Assembly: GCA_030737875.1 (NCBI GenBank)
Contig: CM060926.1
Span: 161,583,579 to 161,647,578 of the forward strand
DNA length: 64,000 nt
Direction: 5' to 3'
Source of the DNA: Allium sativum
Lineage: Eukaryota; Streptophyta; Magnoliopsida; Asparagales; Amaryllidaceae
In this document: in pieces, positions 34,522-47,610 of the stretch
Numbering within the stretch: position 1 is the first letter of the stretch
How the letters are laid out: every line of letters starts with the position of its first letter
Position numbers and translations under genes: made by a program
The notes under the pieces: generated by a model
The model's database searches: none
The model's input: the letters and a program-made list of their open reading frames with translations, nothing else
What the model was told of the DNA's origin: nothing

Positions 34522-35883
34522 TGTAATGAACCGATAATTTTGACATTTAAATATGCGAAGTTAATAAAGTTAATGTTTAAATGGATGTTATAATCATAAT
34601 TTAAGTTAGAAACTTGAAACTTTACTTTAATCAAAGATATGAATTCAAGTTCTAATATAAACTCAAAAACCATGTAAGTTGATGGAAATATAAATTTTAG
34701 AAAATAAGATAGGTTAATAATTTAGAATTTTTTTTGAAACATATGTGAAATCAATAATTTGTAAAACTTCGATTCTTAAAATTTAATTTATTAGTTGTAG
34801 TAAGTTGAATAATTATATAACGAAACCATTTAAGTCTATTCCCTTTGTTCAGATCTATTTAAATGATAAATTTGCGATGGCGACAAACGATATCATATTT
34901 AACGTTAAAAATTTAAAAATATGAATTAAATTATGAAATATAATATTGAGATACATGTAACTAGACATAGCGAAGGATTAAATTTCGTAATATAATATAC
35001 AAATTTACTCTGTTCGCTATAAAATTGGTTAAACAATTAAATAATTCGCCAACAGTTAAACAGTGTCAGAATGAAGGGGAATTCAAACTTAAAATACCAG
35101 ATGATATTCTGAGAGTAACGCTATTTTTATGCTTCGAGAAATTTTAATGTTTGTTGCCCTGAATCTTTAGTTTTGGGATAAAATTGCACAAAAGCCGGCA
35201 AGGTTGAATGCTATCTCTATCCATAGTTGTATTTGTATTTCTATGCGTTTAATTTAATTATCATCTTAAAAATATACATACAAAAAATAAAGGAATGAGT
35301 TACACTTGTTAAAATGTCAGTAATAATCTCGCACATGTCAAAGGAAACAAGGCATTATCTCCACGCTTCACCATTTCCCTTCCTTTCCTTTTTCCCGTTC
35401 TTTTTCAAATCGAACAAATCCCGTCTTCCCCAAGTCCTACTTCCATTCATTCATTAGAAGAGAGAAAAAAGGGAAAGCTCCCTTCCTTAAATTGCCAGCG
35501 ATTGATGCCCAGATAGACCGTCACCTCTAGTCACGCTCTCCAGTCCCACCGCCCTAGATTCTTCCTTGTGCGATAACCAAGACCACCACCACTACCAATC
35601 AGATTCCTCCTTCTAAACCCAATCCGCTCTAGCTTTGCTCCGCTCAACTCACGACTAGACTCCCTCACATCTAGCTCCACGCAATCATCATCGCGACTTC
35701 GATTTATCCATGTTGCTGCTCCAGCATCTACAACAAACATGAACCATGTTTCGGAAACATCCATCTCCATTTGCATTTAAGGCCGTGGATTTTGCCATCT
35801 AGCCAACTGTAATGTTTGGGCTAGTCGTATGGATCTACCCCTTTTGAAATTATTTCAATTTAGATAGGTATAATTTTACTCTT

Positions 35884-35930
<47 letters not shown>

Positions 35931-37379
35931 GTAGTATATATGCTCGTTTCAACTAGAATTGAATTAGGATTTTATTGCTATTTGACCTTAGGAACTGCAG
36001 TTCAATCTGGTTATCGTGGCTTCTCTTTAGAGTTGAAGCTTAGTAGTAGTTCTCTTTGTGGTGTTTATGGATTTATGATTTATATGTACATATATATATA
36101 CATACATAAGTAAGTGTATATGTGCATGAACCAATTTGATATATATTCGTTGGAGTCTAGCTTCCACCATGTCAATCTTGTTGTCCTCAACTTCAACATG
36201 CCTCGAAAGATGAGTTTCCCTCACTCATGACTAGCTCAATATTAAGTGAATTAAATATTTGATATGTTAAATGAAATGTTAGGTTGCTTTAGAAAATTTA
36301 TAATTTTTGGTTGTGCACATGTGACACGCACACTATTAATATATGACATGACTTGGACGCAATCTGTGTTATGTGATGTTTTAGAGTTTAATCAACTTGC
36401 AAGTTTCCTGTAGATTTAGGGAAATTTAATAAATGGGATGAAATGATATATTTCCGAAGGACTATAGATTTAGGAATTAAATTTTGAAATGTTGGAATTT
36501 GAGTTGAAATGAAATATACCTGAATTTTTTTAATAAACAGGTTGAAATGATATATACCCGATTCGCTTGACCATAAAATAGAAAACTATATATGAATGTT
36601 GTGGCCAATAAAAGCTATTTTCTAAAATGATATAAGTAAGTATAGATTTTATTGAAATTTATTTTGGAATGTAATTTAAATATTGAGTTAAAATAACATT
36701 TGAAATAAATTTGTCTAGAATCTATAAAGTTTTAAGAAACAGATTTGATTTAATGGAATGGTGTTTAAAAATATAATTTGTAAAAGGTAATATTTAAGTA
36801 TATGGTTTGATTCAAAATAGATTTTTATGAAAATTATTTTTTGTATAATATAACTTAACAATATATAATGAGTTAATTTAATCGTTTTGATACAATATAA
36901 AAGACTTTTATAGTTAATGGATTTACTTTAAAATTTTAAATCTTAAAAGAAAACTTATCTTGATATAAAGATTTAACTCAATAACTTTTATAAAACATCA
37001 TTAAAGGAAAATTTAAATATTAAGCTTTAAATTATGAAAAATGAAGCAAAAGGAAATTCTGATTTTAATTAAGTTATAAATCAAGATAAGATGTTAGGAT
37101 GTTAAGTAATAAGTTTTGAAAATTCAACATTTGATTAAAAAGAATAACTTATTAATTCGACTTGGGAATTAATTCGGAATAGAATGTGGTGATTCAAACT
37201 TAAAACTCAACTAATGAACCAAATTTTAGTAATGGTTTTGACTCATAATTCTAATGAAAAATTAAAATTTAGAATTTGATTTAGTAAGTGTGAGTTGATA
37301 TGAAATGAAAATTTGGAATTTGATTTAATCAAGTATGCAATTGGTAAATTGCTTAATCTCTTACTTGATGAGCTAATGG
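34522..37379 (+). repeat. Probable older LTR, plus orientation
   Basis: The start TGTAATGAACCGATAATTTTGAC resembles the LTR start at 62028 (TGTAATGGCCCAGATTTTTGACC). It continues with about 800 bp of AT-rich sequence, then a pyrimidine-rich, GC-richer leader at 35340-35800. The right end was not found. An open frame antisense to the leader (35531-35776) has no recognisable domain. Confidence 0.4.
35886..35928. repeat. (TAA)n microsatellite
   Basis: About 14 uninterrupted AAT/TAA units. Confidence 0.95.
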
Positions 37380-38325
37380 TGTAATCTGGCATTTCGAGAT
37401 TGGGTTGATTTTTATTGGGCTAACTTTTTTGTTTTTGACTATCTAAGTGTTGTCTTGTATTTTTGACTTGTCGATTGTGGTTTTTTTTTTGTGTGGTTTG
37501 TTGTTTTGGAGTGTTCGTTTGTATTTTCTTGCTGTATGGAGGTTGGCAGTGCTATGTTTATGCAGCCATGGTACTGGTTTTATGATCCCTTATTTGGTCA
37601 CTACATAGCCTAGTTTTATTGCTTCGTTGTCTTAAGGCTATCCACGAGATGCTTCGACAATGATTTTAGCTTTTTGGTATGGTGGAGCTGCTTATTTGTG
37701 CATGTCCCAAATTATACCCATGCAAGATGGTCAGGTTGCTATTACGTAATGGTATAAGTTAAGGTTCACGCCTCCATATTCTCAATGTATACTTTTGAGA
37801 TGTATGTTATGGTTTTACTGTGAAATTGATGTTCACTACATGTATATGGTACTGTTGGTTTCAACTGCGGCTATCACGTGCTTTGTGTGGCCTAAGATGT
37901 CAAGCCTTTTGGGATGGTTTGTTTTGCTGCTTCTATGTACTTTTGCCTACAGTGGCATGGTGTGTAGGCATTGGACATGTTTGGGTTGTCTGAGTAGAGC
38001 AATGAAGGACAAGCTTGCTAGATTTTGGATGGCGCGAATTTTTTTACTGTTTGTATCCGGCAAAATGTAAATTTAACTCCCTGTGTGGAGAATGAAATCA
38101 TTGTCTTCTAGTATTTTAGCTAGCTCTTGTACTATACTCTAGAACAGATAATGTGGACGACTCACGATAAATGCTGTATGTAGTGGACGATCCACTTTAA
38201 AAACCGAGATAGTAGTCTGGCAATCTGTCAAACACCTGTAACTATTGTAATTATTATTTTTATAATAATAAGTGTTATGGATCATTATAAAAATCGGTCG
38301 GCTTTGTCAAAAAAAAATTAGATTC
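37380..38325 (+). mobile_element. Possible 3' end of a truncated LINE
   Basis: T/G-rich plus-strand sequence ends in an A run at about 38311-38319 ('gtcaaaaaaaaatta'). A T/G-rich 3' UTR ending in poly(A) is usual for plant L1 LINEs. No reverse transcriptase motif and no clear target-site duplication were seen. A 91-codon open frame (37795-38070) with hydrophobic stretches has no recognisable domain. Confidence 0.25.
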
Positions 38326-39212
38326 TGAAAGGAAAGATAAATAAAATTTGGAAATATGGACAATTGATTCAGATTGGATTAATTACTCGAATATTTAAAT
38401 TACTATTACTTATATCAAACTATTTTATTTAAACAACTTTTCATAAATCCTTGTTCCATAACTATGCTATAATTATTGGAAACTATTTTCTCTATTAAAA
38501 CCTTAAAACTACTTTATTTAAACTATAAAAATAATACTATTTTATATTAGTTATATGTATATATATTAACTATTTTTAAATTATCTATTTCAAAGATGTT
38601 CTACTATTTTAAATGAAGTTATGTCCAATCCGAACTAATAAGTTCAAAATGATGGAAAATGAAGGTTTCAAGAAATAAAGACATTTGGAAATGGACATCT
38701 AAACTTGAGTTTGTATTAATAAGGAATGGCTATATATAAGATCTGAAATCTAAAACTTAGTGAATACAAGATTATTTTCAGTAAACGAGATAAATCAATA
38801 TTTGAAATAAATTGATCGGCAATATTGGAATATGATTTTCAACTATAATGGTCATAGGGTGAAAAATGTAAATGTTTGATTATTAAAGAGACCAGAGTCA
38901 GTATTGTCATACTTTCTGCTAATGCCGGTACCACTTTAAGAACTATGCACGTAGCAGAGAATCCAGAACGAAGTAGTTTGGTTTAGAGGCGATTACTGGA
39001 CTTGAAGAAAGAGAACGATGATGGATAGCCTTGACCTTCGGGTCATAATTAAAATGACTAAAATAGGAACCATACCCGAGACAAGTAAGGTCACACCTTC
39101 GATCGGGCACACTTCTTCAAAACCATATCTATTACTTTGTGAGTGATTTGGATGCGCATCCTTTGAGTATGGGTGTGTTGTTCGAGGGGGGCGGTAGTTG
39201 CGATTATACGTT
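38326..39212. other. Repeat-like DNA flanking the tandem element, no gene
   Basis: AT-rich at first, then more mixed sequence from about 38880. It continues directly into 61528 once the tandem element and one copy of ACCAC are removed. Confidence 0.3.
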
Positions 39213-39217
39213 ACCAC
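39213..39217. repeat. Target-site duplication ACCAC (left)
   Basis: Equals 61523-61527, just outside the far end of the three-LTR element. Confidence 0.93.
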
Positions 39218-40942
39218 TGTAACGACCCGGATTTTGAGCGACTTTGGTTATCGGCATAAGCACGATGTCGATAACCAAAACATCGAAAAATCCTGGTAAT
39301 TAGTGAAAGAAATTAGAGGGTGAGGAAAGATAAGATAGAAAATTAGAATAGAAGAAGAAGAAGACAATATCAGAGTAACACGAATCTCACAGCGGAACGA
39401 ATAACATATAATATATATAACATAACTTGAAATATACATTTGTACTTGCATATACATATCATTATCAAAGTACAGCACTTACAACACAGCGGAATAACTA
39501 TAGCTATATGATCCTGAAGCCTCTTGCTCCAGCTCTTCAATGTATCTGTAAATCCCGACTACTTGACTGCCCATACAAATTTAGGCACCCAAGAGTTTAG
39601 GGAAAACAACAAAGTAAACTCCGGGTCAGTCATGGGACTGGTATGAGTAAAACAGTTTAAAAACAGTTCGAACAAGTAAACGATATCTCATAAGACCACG
39701 CCGCATAACGGAACGGGTTTTTCCCTTATGAGAATCCAAAATAACTTTATATCAAAAATCTTTTGATATTATAATAATGCCTATCAATCACAGTATATAT
39801 AATCATCTAGCAGAAACGCTTTCATCTCACGTTCTACATATATAGTATACAATCAAAACCGCAAGCACGTATTGGGTAATGGATTTCCCACTATGATAAG
39901 GTATGGAGCCACCTTTCGCTAGTGTACCTCTAGAGAGGAATACACTGGGTTCAACAAGAACATCTTGCAACCCGGCCACACATGACCGACCACTCATTTC
40001 GCTTGAGTGTATCGAATGTATATCACCAACAGTTGGGATCAGCAACCGTTTCCCGAATGGGACAGCATCAACAATAGATTTTTAGAAGTAAATGAAACTC
40101 TAGATCAGGTGATTATACACCCTACTTCGGTGCGACCGACTTAGCCATGCTGCCTGCCCGATTTCTGTCATTTACCGGATGATGAGGCTAGAAGCTACGC
40201 TTTAACATCACATCAGATTCACTTTGAATGCCACATCATCAAATCCATCCAATCACCGATTGACGTCCTCAACAATACATTATGTGTTAGCTAAAAGAAG
40301 TTTCCTTCTCCGCTTCCACTCTTGGTATAGTTGGAGAAATCAATATACGTGATCGTCTGGACATACTCTGTCAGACATCCGTCCATACAAGTCATCCAGG
40401 AACAGGATGAACCGAAGGCACTATTCTGTAAACAGGATAGCCCTTGCATAACTCCGTCTTCAATTTCCTTTGACATATATGATTCGCAACGCTTATGCCA
40501 ATACAGAGTGGTTCTTTGGATAATAATCCAACCGGTCTCTCCATATTAACAACGTTAAAATGGTCAAAACTTCGATAGTCTGTGATTTAACTATCGAATA
40601 AAAATATGTCGGTGTACAAACAACGATCTTATTTCCAAATGGAAATTTATATCGATCAAACATCATTCAACATTCATCTCTTTAGTTCATTAATTTACTT
40701 ATCTCATGTTTCCCTACGTTCAATATTCCTTATTTTCTAAATTGGGAAAAATATACGTTATTAACAATGGAAAACATTTCCATTTCTCGTTTCCTTTATA
40801 AGAAAACATTTCTGGTTTCTTCTTTGGAAAACATTTCCAAAGCTTCTTCATTGGACTTAGACAGATGTTTAAACAAACCATCGCGATGCCAACACAAACC
40901 ATTTCCTTTACTGCCGAACCTTAACTATTCCTTAGTTAAAAC

Positions 40943-40995
40943 GAAGCCAATCAAGTTGGGGTAGAACTACCTCTCAGACCTTAACTGAACAACAT
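40943..40995. repeat. Conserved ~50-bp box, LTR 1 copy
   Basis: Core 'caatcaagttggggta' then 'actacctctcagacctt'. The same box occurs at 22823-22880 (reversed), 27790-27836, 45861-45915, 49336-49388, 54254-54308 and 57730-57782. Neighbouring sequence in the diverged copies is much less alike. Confidence 0.7.
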
Positions 40996-41299
40996 TTCCA
41001 ACTTTGAAATAGGCAAAGTTCACTTTATATTCCATTTACTAACTTCCTTACTTAACCCTCCTTCGAATAACTATATTCGATTGACTCTTTTTACTTAACT
41101 CCTTTGGACTAACCCCTATCAATTAACTCTATTGGACTACCACTATTTGACTAACGCTATTTATTTACTCATTTCACTTACTCTTTTCGAATAAACTATA
41201 TTCGATAATTCCTTTTACTTTCTATTCGAATAACTATATTCGATTTACTCATTTGCTTCTATTCAAATAACTATATTCGATTTAACTCACTTGCTTCTA

Positions 41300-41475
41300 T
41301 TCTAATCGATTAAACTAACATCGATTATCTCCTTTCAACTTTATTCTCTAATCGATTAACTAACATCGATTAACTTCTTTTTAACTTTATTCTCTAATCG
41401 ATTAACTAACATCGATTAACTTCTTTTTAACTTTATTCTCTAATCGATTAACTAACATCGATTAACTTCTTTTAC
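41300..41475. repeat. 46-bp tandem repeat in LTR 1, about 4 copies
   Basis: Each unit contains ATCGATTAACTAACATCGAT, so the ATCGAT palindrome recurs about twice per unit. The same array is at about 49693-49868 and 58087-58262. Confidence 0.88.
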
Positions 41476-41524
41476 TAAACTACGTTTTCCGTTACAACTA
41501 TTTCCTTTTTATAACGTTTACTTA

Positions 41525-41704
41525 CCGTTACAAATATATCCTATTTATAACTTCTATTTACCGTTACAAATATATCCTATTTATAACTTCTATTTACCGT
41601 TACAAATATATCCTATTTATAACTTCTATTTACCGTTACAAATATATCCTATTTATAACTTCTATTTACCGTTACAAATATATCCTATTTATAACTTCTA
41701 TTTA
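41525..41704. repeat. 36-bp tandem repeat in LTR 1, 5 copies
   Basis: Exact units start CCGTTACAAATATATCC every 36 bp. The same array is at 49918-50097 and 58312-58491. Confidence 0.92.
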
Positions 41705-44700
41705 TTTTCTAAATAAATATTCCTTTTCTATTTATTTTCTAAATAAATATCCCTTTTATAAAACCGTGTTCATTTTATAAATAATTCCTTTTATAAAATC
41801 CTGTGATTTTATAAAATTCCTTTATTACAATATACATTGAAATACTTCTTTTTTTACATCCCAGGGTTTCTTATGATATTAAAAATATCATATAACAATG
41901 ATCAATATCATTCCAACGCACATAATCCATAACAGATTATATAACACATCATATATCACAATATATGAAAACAGTAAAATAAATGTTGAGGAATCCAGTC
42001 GGATTCCTCCAACCTGTTTCCCTGCATCACAGATGTTAAACAATATAGATAACATCACTTTTTAGTTCCATATGATATATTCTGTTAAACAGAATCAATA
42101 TAGAAAATTTAACTAACTGACTAGCAGTTCAATCAAACAATCAACACACAGTCAATCATCCAATATCTAACAGTTCTAAAAATACAACATGAAATTATAA
42201 ACTGTTCAGAGTTAGTGAGATTTACTCACATTGGACGATCATCGTTAAATGACGACAACTGTCAGTTGATTCAGATCACATGTTACATTTCACCGTAAAT
42301 CCAAACGAGCACCGAGTGACTCCAGGCAAGTTCCCTTTTGTAGTGTGCGTTGATACGATCCCGGTGGATCTTGCGGTTCGTAAAACTGAGTCGGTATGAT
42401 ATAGATATGACATTAATGAGTTAATATACCATTCGAATTTGAAACAAACTTAATTATGTTTAAATATGGGCCATACCCATTCGTTCTTGGCCCAAACAGA
42501 CTTCAACCCGACACAGCACTACCCAGTGCCTTTCTTCCTCAAAACGTCCAGCCCCAGATAACCGCTCCTCATACTTTCTCTTCCCAAATACAAATCCCGT
42601 ATTACTATATAAATTCCATCGCCACACCGTTCATTGGAGCATCGAATTCCTCTCCACAATATATTGCTTTCCCCCAATATTTCTTTTACAATGCACCGTA
42701 CCATTTCATTTCCCCAATGTATTCACCATCATTCACATCATCCTCTTCCCATGCATATCACATGTTGCATCCTTCCACTTCGCTACTTTGTAACATGCCA
42801 CCAAAACTTAAACAAAAGATCTCAGTAGACACTTACTTCTCCTCCTCTACTATCCCGTACCGTTCGCAATGAAGCCCCACCATCATCATAACTCGCAACT
42901 CCCTAGCCTGTCAATTTTCAAACCATCAGCTCCAAACCAAACAGTCCACCGAACAACCCCACTCCGCCTCCTCTCAACACAATTACAGCAACCAACTTCC
43001 CGTTAAAACCATGAACCACTAAAACGCGACACTCCAGTTCGCTGTTACCACCTCAACATCACACAGTAACAATCGAACCCCCCCTTCGTCACATTCAAAC
43101 AGTCGTCCCCTTCACCACAGCGAACCAGAGTTCATTAGTACAGACATCGACCTTTAAACTCCCCCATACCGAAGTCGGAATCCCATCGGAACCCTCAGCC
43201 TTTCACCTGACGTGCGCCTAGCCATTTTGGCAGCAACTACACCCTCCGTTCTCCCCCTAACTTCACCCAGTTCCGGCGTATATCCCATTGACCGATGCTG
43301 ATGGGGAAAATACGAACAGAATATGTATCGATTTCCCCCAACTCCTATGAAACTGAAGAGGATCCATTTCTGATTCGATATATGTATATATTTCGATTTC
43401 TAGGAATTAACTTGATTTATTTGGGATTCTTGAGTGTGGGTTGTTTTGCTGTGAAGAAACGAGTGGCGGCTCACAACTTCTTTGACCACGAAAAGTTTCG
43501 TTTGCGGAAATTAGGTTATAACGTGGCCTTTATAGAAGATGATTGGTATTGTTTCCACCATTCAATTTTATAACGGGCGGTGTATTTCCCTGGACCATAG
43601 AGAACGGGTAGTTAAAGAGAAGGATGCGTGGACCTTACCATTATCATATATATATGTATATATATACTTTGTCTTATTACCATGGTATACACCGTTTAAA
43701 GTTTCTAGTAAGTACAGTAGGTGTATGTCAAAGGACTCATGTTCTTTTAACACTTCAAAAACACTACTTCTCTTTCTCTATCGTGCATGAACAAATAATG
43801 AAGTGGAGTGATTCAATAAATTAAAAAGAAATTTACAAATCTCGTATGTATGAAAATTACAAATTATACACATTAACAACATGGATTGTTTTAATTTGCT
43901 TTGAGTATGTACCTTTTTTCCCAATTGATTCGCGTATCTGTTACGTAAAACTCTGTTTGTTTAGGGACCGCTACTGACAGAAATAAGGTTATGGTCGTAA
44001 CGAGCGAGGTGTCACAACCCCAAAAATATAATAATATCAGTAGGTTTACTCATATTGTGAAACCCCAAAATGTCGATACAGGGTGCCAAATACTCCAAAT
44101 AAAAAGTTGCTTATTTAATTAATTAAAAATTACCATAAAATTCTAAAAATTAAATTATTACTACGTCCCAAAAGAACCTTGCCTAAATTCAAACCCGATA
44201 TTCAAATATATTGAAAACCCTTTTATAACGTAAATAAAACGTTGCAAATTATAAAGGAATTCCACAGCGACTTTTCTAAAATTTGATTTGGACGTAAATC
44301 AAAATCTATACGACGAAATCTCGATTTTTCTCTTCCACTAGAAAGATATACTCCACCAGCTCCGCACGTTTCTTGTTTCACAGAAATCCAATTTAAAACG
44401 AACTCTGTACATTCAGTTGAAGTTCGAATCGCCAATTTACGAACTGCAGCGCCATTTCGAGCTCGATTTTAATTATAATATAATTATACGTTCAAACTGT
44501 CGTTTATATAATATATTCGTTATTCAAATTCAATTCTAAACTGAATTAAATATCACAGATGATCCGGTTCACACCATATTGTGAATTCCACTATTTCTGA
44601 CTATTTCAGAAATTAATATATTATTTAATTATTATTTTAATTAAATATTTACTATTATTTAATTCCACGACCACTAAATTCACTAAACCACCATTTATAT

Positions 44701-44747
44701 AATAAAATAAGTTAATCCTAATACCCCTGCCAATGCGGGTCATTACA

Positions 44748-44760
44748 ATCTTCCCCACTT
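44748..44760 (-). other. Polypurine tract, internal region 1
   Basis: Minus-strand AAGTGGGGAAGAT abuts LTR 1. Repeated identically at 53141-53153. Confidence 0.75.
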
Positions 44761-46571
44761 AAAATAATTTCGTCCTCGAAATTGCTAAAAGGTAGAGAAC
44801 GACCCTATCGACTGGTTAGAACATATTTGTTCACTTCTTAACTTCAGTTTCAACTGAACCAAATTTAATTTCAATTAAATTATTAATTATTCCTTATCAA
44901 CGAAAATTTTCAAAAATCCTGAAAATTTTCTAACGCATTAACTCTTCGAAAATTTTTGCCAGCACCTCCTTTGTACTGGTCAATCGGCCAAACTCCAACT
45001 TGCCTCTCTGGGCCATCTCCAACCCAAAAGAAAATCAAACAGCCAAGCGGCTTGCCAATTCGGCTCATAAATCTTATATCCAATATAAACTGGTACCTTT
45101 TTGTCGGCGTATCATTATATCATTTCCACCTGTTATCAATTCAGCGGGTACAAGGGTCATCCCAATCAAATTCCAATCTGCTTTTATCCACGACACAACC
45201 ATTCGCATATATCCAAGTCAAATATCATTTTAACTCTCGTTCAATTCTTGATTTTCAATTCCTTAACTCCTCAATCCAATACCATTTCGGATTCTACAAA
45301 CCCAATCTTATTTGATTTCATTTCAACTTCAGTTACCACTTAACTGACTTTACTTTAATTCAAATCTGCTTTCACAAATTTCTGTTAAATTTGTTTTTAA
45401 TTTAAACAGCCATTCCCTGGGAGTTTTTAAATAGTTTACTCTTTTCAAAAATCAAATTTTCCTTCTTGAAATTCAACTGAGCCCATAATCAATATTCTAT
45501 TAGTTAAATCACTTCTCTATTTCTTTATCAATATTTGTTAACCAAATATTTTCAATAACCATATTGGCCTTTTATGTTATTAGGAAAACATTCCCGAATA
45601 TCGCCTTCCTTTATTTTCTAAACTTTAGAAAATATATGCTATTTATAACGGGAAAATATTCCAATTACTTATCTCTTTTCTGATCTCGTTTAGTTCTATA
45701 CTTAGGAAATATTCTATATTATATTTCCAAGCTTACACTTATTTGGGTTAAAACGGATGTTGTGTAAAACATCGTTACGACAACCCAAATACTATATTCA
45801 ACTAACTCTTATTCAACATTGATCTTCGAGCCTGAAATCTTACTATTTATTTGTTAATAATGAAATCAATCAAGTTGGGGTATAACTACCTCTCAGACCT
45901 TGACTGAATAACATTTATAACGTCAAAATAGATATGACTACTTACTCGAATAATCAATACCATACAACTAATTCTTCACTTTTAAACACATATACACTTT
46001 CTCTTTCTATTCTTACTAGATTTTATTCCTAGTCTTCCTTTTTTTTATTTTACTATTCTATTTCTAAGTTCGTTTCCTGGTCGACTTCTATATATATTGA
46101 TATATAGATTTCTAGTTATCAAACTTCTTAAAAATATTCTAACTCTTTAAATTCCCGGAAAAATTTGCCATAACCTCCTTTGTACCGGAAGCATCGGGAA
46201 AATCCCCAAACTGCCACACAGGCCTTCTCCAATCAAAAACGAAAAGCCAAGCGGCTAGCCGATATGGCGCATAAAATCTCATATATGAACTAAATACATA
46301 CCTTTTCGTCGAGCATTCTATTTATAACTCTTGCATTATCCTTATCCATACCTATCTCATGTATATCCATACATTTCCAATTCATTCCCACTTAATCCAA
46401 TCATTTTAACTTAGTTTGTTAAGTGATTTTCAATTTACTGGTTTGCCCATTTCACCATTTTATTTGAATATACATGTTCAAATATAGGTTTAACTTGTTT
46501 ATCAACTAATTGAATTCCATTTCAATTTTATTTGAATTTCCTATATTCAAATTCCATTTCGATTCTCTTAT

Positions 46572-46696
46572 TCAAATTCTATTCGATTTCTCATATGTCA
46601 AATTTTATTCGATTTCTCATATGTCAAATTTTATTCGATTTCTCATATGTCAAATTTTATTTGATTTCCCATATGCCAAATTCTATTTGATTTCTA
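46572..46696. repeat. 26-bp tandem repeat in internal region 1, about 5 copies
   Basis: Unit TCAAATTTTATTCGATTTCT plus CATATG. The counterpart is at 54965-55089, with one unit varying from TTCG to TTTG. Confidence 0.9.
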
Positions 46697-47595
46697 TATT
46701 CGAATTTCCTCTATTCAAATTCTATATCACTTCTATTGAATTTCATATATTCAAACTCCCTTTGAATTTCTATATTCAATTTCTATTTGAATTCTCTTTA
46801 TTCAAATCCCCTTTGAATTTTCTATATTTTAAATCCCATTTTGAAATTCAACACTTGTCTTTCCCAAAACAATTTCAAAACAGTATCTTTGGTAGTAATT
46901 CGTCACTTACAACTCGAAAATGAATACTGATGATGCAGCTGTCATCATCAGAATCTATTTTCCAGTGATCGAAGTGAGTTCAATACTATAAAACCATTTC
47001 TAAACATTTCCACTTTGAAATTCATTTCAAAAATAATTCACACTGCTTGTAAAACAATTTAAAATCTCCCAGGATCTTAAATTTTCGTTATTTTTAATCC
47101 CAAATTCATTTACAAACACTTATCCAATTCTCCAGAATTCTAATTCAATTTCTGGTTAAAATTTCAGTTTTAACTCATCTGATTTCACGTATTTTATTTA
47201 TATGAATTCTGATTGGTATTCACATAACCATTTAATTTATAATCTTACTCGATTATAATAACAACTAATATATACACTATATTATAATTTTGGTATATAT
47301 ATCTTCTCTATATCAAGATATACCTTGGGTAACTTATTTTAATTTACCCTCTTTTCAAAACATACCATGACGGTTCATCGTATTCAAGTGTTTAGTAACT
47401 CTTACCGATACAGTGGATCAAACTGATCGACCAGAACTCATAAACGACTCAACCAATAAATCTCCACAATATAAAACAAATTTTTATATCAATAACAAAT
47501 ACGTTCACTCGTATATATACACTCAACTCCATCTAGGGTATTACTAACCCTATCTCTACCGAGTCACGCCACAGAGCCAAGTAATTCTTAACTTA

Positions 47596-47608
47596 AGATC
47601 TGATACCA
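47596..47608 (-). other. Primer-binding site, internal region 1
   Basis: Minus-strand TGGTATCAGATCT starts two bases from LTR 2. The first ten bases match the initiator Met-tRNA primer site; the last differ. Confidence 0.85.
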
Positions 47609-47610
47609 AC

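Larger units (their letters stand above)
39218..44747 (-). repeat. LTR 1 (left, 3'-most) of the tandem element, 5530 bp
   Basis: TG...CA ends. It differs from both other LTRs at about 11 sites, nine of them in its left 3.6 kb (for example 39368, 39473, 39569, 39715, 39897). A 138-codon open frame (42456-42872) is Ser/Pro-rich with no recognised domain. Confidence 0.95.
44748..47610 (-). other. Internal region 1 of the tandem element, non-coding
   Basis: About 2.86 kb without gag or pol motifs. Next to the polypurine tract its sequence resembles the corresponding site of the coding chromovirus: 'cttccccacttaaaataatttcgtcctcgaaatt' here (split by variation) against 'ctcccctccttaaaggatttcttccccgaaatc' at 7998. 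It carries its own copy of the 50-bp box (45861-45915), so part of it may derive from an LTR. Two related blocks (44948-45070 and 46160-46310) share 'cctcctttgtac', 'ggccttctccaa'/'gggccatctccaa' and 'gccaagcggct', an internal duplication. A 26-bp repeat lies at 46572-46696. Confidence 0.8.

Noticed and set aside
35531..35776. 81-codon minus-strand frame rich in Arg and Asp
   Set aside because: It is antisense to a GC-richer, LTR-leader-like segment, with no domain or splice context.
42456..42872. 138-codon open frame present in all three LTRs (also 50849-51265 and 59243-59659)
   Set aside because: Its conservation reflects recent duplication of the whole LTR. Three silent-or-not changes show no sign of selection, there is no known domain, and diverged LTRs of the family do not appear to keep it.
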